A stretch of DNA of 7,187 bases. Source: Actinomycetes bacterium (GTDB lineage: Bacteria > Actinomycetota > Acidimicrobiia > Acidimicrobiales > Acidimicrobiaceae). Shown one piece after another: positions 6,942 to 7,187 of this stretch. Within the stretch, counting starts at the first letter, position 1. The number at the start of each line of letters is the position of its first letter. The stretch spans positions 1 through 7,187 of the forward strand of contig JAKBSX010000141.1 in the NCBI GenBank assembly GCA_021844725.1, in the 5' to 3' direction. Below the pieces are notes generated by a model. The model worked only from the letters and a program-made list of their open reading frames with translations. It ran no database searches and was not told the DNA's origin. The position numbers and the translations under genes are program-made.

Positions 6942-7020
6942 ATCTTTGGAGCCTAGTTTTCATGGCATCCATACTTTGAAACTGTTTTGCCACTTATAGC
7001 ATTCCCCAAAAGTGATGCGG

Positions 7021-7187
7021 CTATTTGAGCAGTGCGTGTATTGCCGATAGATTGCAGACACTCTTCACCGTTGCAGGCGGTGTGTTTCTGACGAAATGCT
7101 GTACTGCACCACCGAGTCGCCTGTTTGAGACGAAGTACGTATTGTTGAGCAGTTTTGCCCTCTCATAGTTCCACCACTGTTCCTGAG
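7021..7187 (-). CDS. IS630-type transposase, C-terminal end (rest outside window)
   Basis: On the minus strand a frame is open from the right edge to TAG at 7023-7021 and gives 54 codons. It begins 'QEQWWNYERAKLLNNTYFVS' and continues 'NRRLGGAVQHFVRN' and 'VKSVCNLSAIHALLK'. The 'EQWW' followed by a basic helix and 'LLNNTYF' matches the segment after the third catalytic acid in IS630/Tc1-type transposases, where the sequence is usually 'NPxExxWxxLK'. The catalytic acids themselves would lie mostly outside the window. The sequence differs from the transposase at 2020-3068, so this is a second kind of element. Its inner boundary is not clear; TA dinucleotides at 6995-6998 before GCATTCCCC are candidates. 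Family call is moderate; that it is a transposase is fairly likely. Confidence 0.6.
   Translation of the reverse strand, partial: QEQWWNYERAKLLNNTYFVSNRRLGGAVQHFVRNTPPATVKSVCNLSAIHALLK

Overview
The window is a stretch of glycosyltransferase genes, all on the plus strand, broken up by transposons and by leftovers of decayed genes. It looks archaeal, which is an inference. The GT2 protein has a combination (acceptor-side 'VVKDFED' and a 'LEDDD' metal site) that I associate with archaeal GT2 enzymes. The transposase uses AGA/AGG arginine codons heavily, and several starts have no strong Shine-Dalgarno. I cannot name a species. No rRNA, tRNA or CRISPR array is visible.

Layout. (1) 1-342: C-terminal end of a GT4 glycosyltransferase that begins left of the window. 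(2) 343-766: a gap with no convincing gene. (3) 767-1888: complete GT4 glycosyltransferase. (4) About 1963-3087: an IS630-family element whose transposase (2020-3068) has a complete DDE triad but is split by a -1 frame change near 2478. (5) 3079-3259: the decayed C-terminal tail of another GT4 gene, in two frames, whose stop overlaps the next start as TGATG. (6) 3259-4269: GT2 glycosyltransferase. (7) 4270-4512: a spacer with a 43-codon open frame. (8) 4513-5676: a CgeB-like/GT1-type protein whose conserved first strand is coded upstream of any usable start codon. (9) 5764-6846: complete GT4 glycosyltransferase. (10) 6847-7020: a spacer with a short ORF and a hairpin. (11) 7021-7187: C-terminal end of a second, minus-strand transposase running off the right edge.

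The intact genes probably act one after another at the cytoplasmic face of the membrane, each adding a sugar to a lipid-linked or surface glycan (S-layer/archaellin N-glycan or an exopolysaccharide). No oligosaccharyltransferase, flippase or nucleotide-sugar gene lies in the window, so the final product is unknown.

I see no new defence or regulatory system. The interest lies in genome decay: a glycan locus where insertion sequences and small indels have removed or damaged several genes. Remnants sit in most of the gaps, and one still-long gene (4513-5676) may have lost its start codon.
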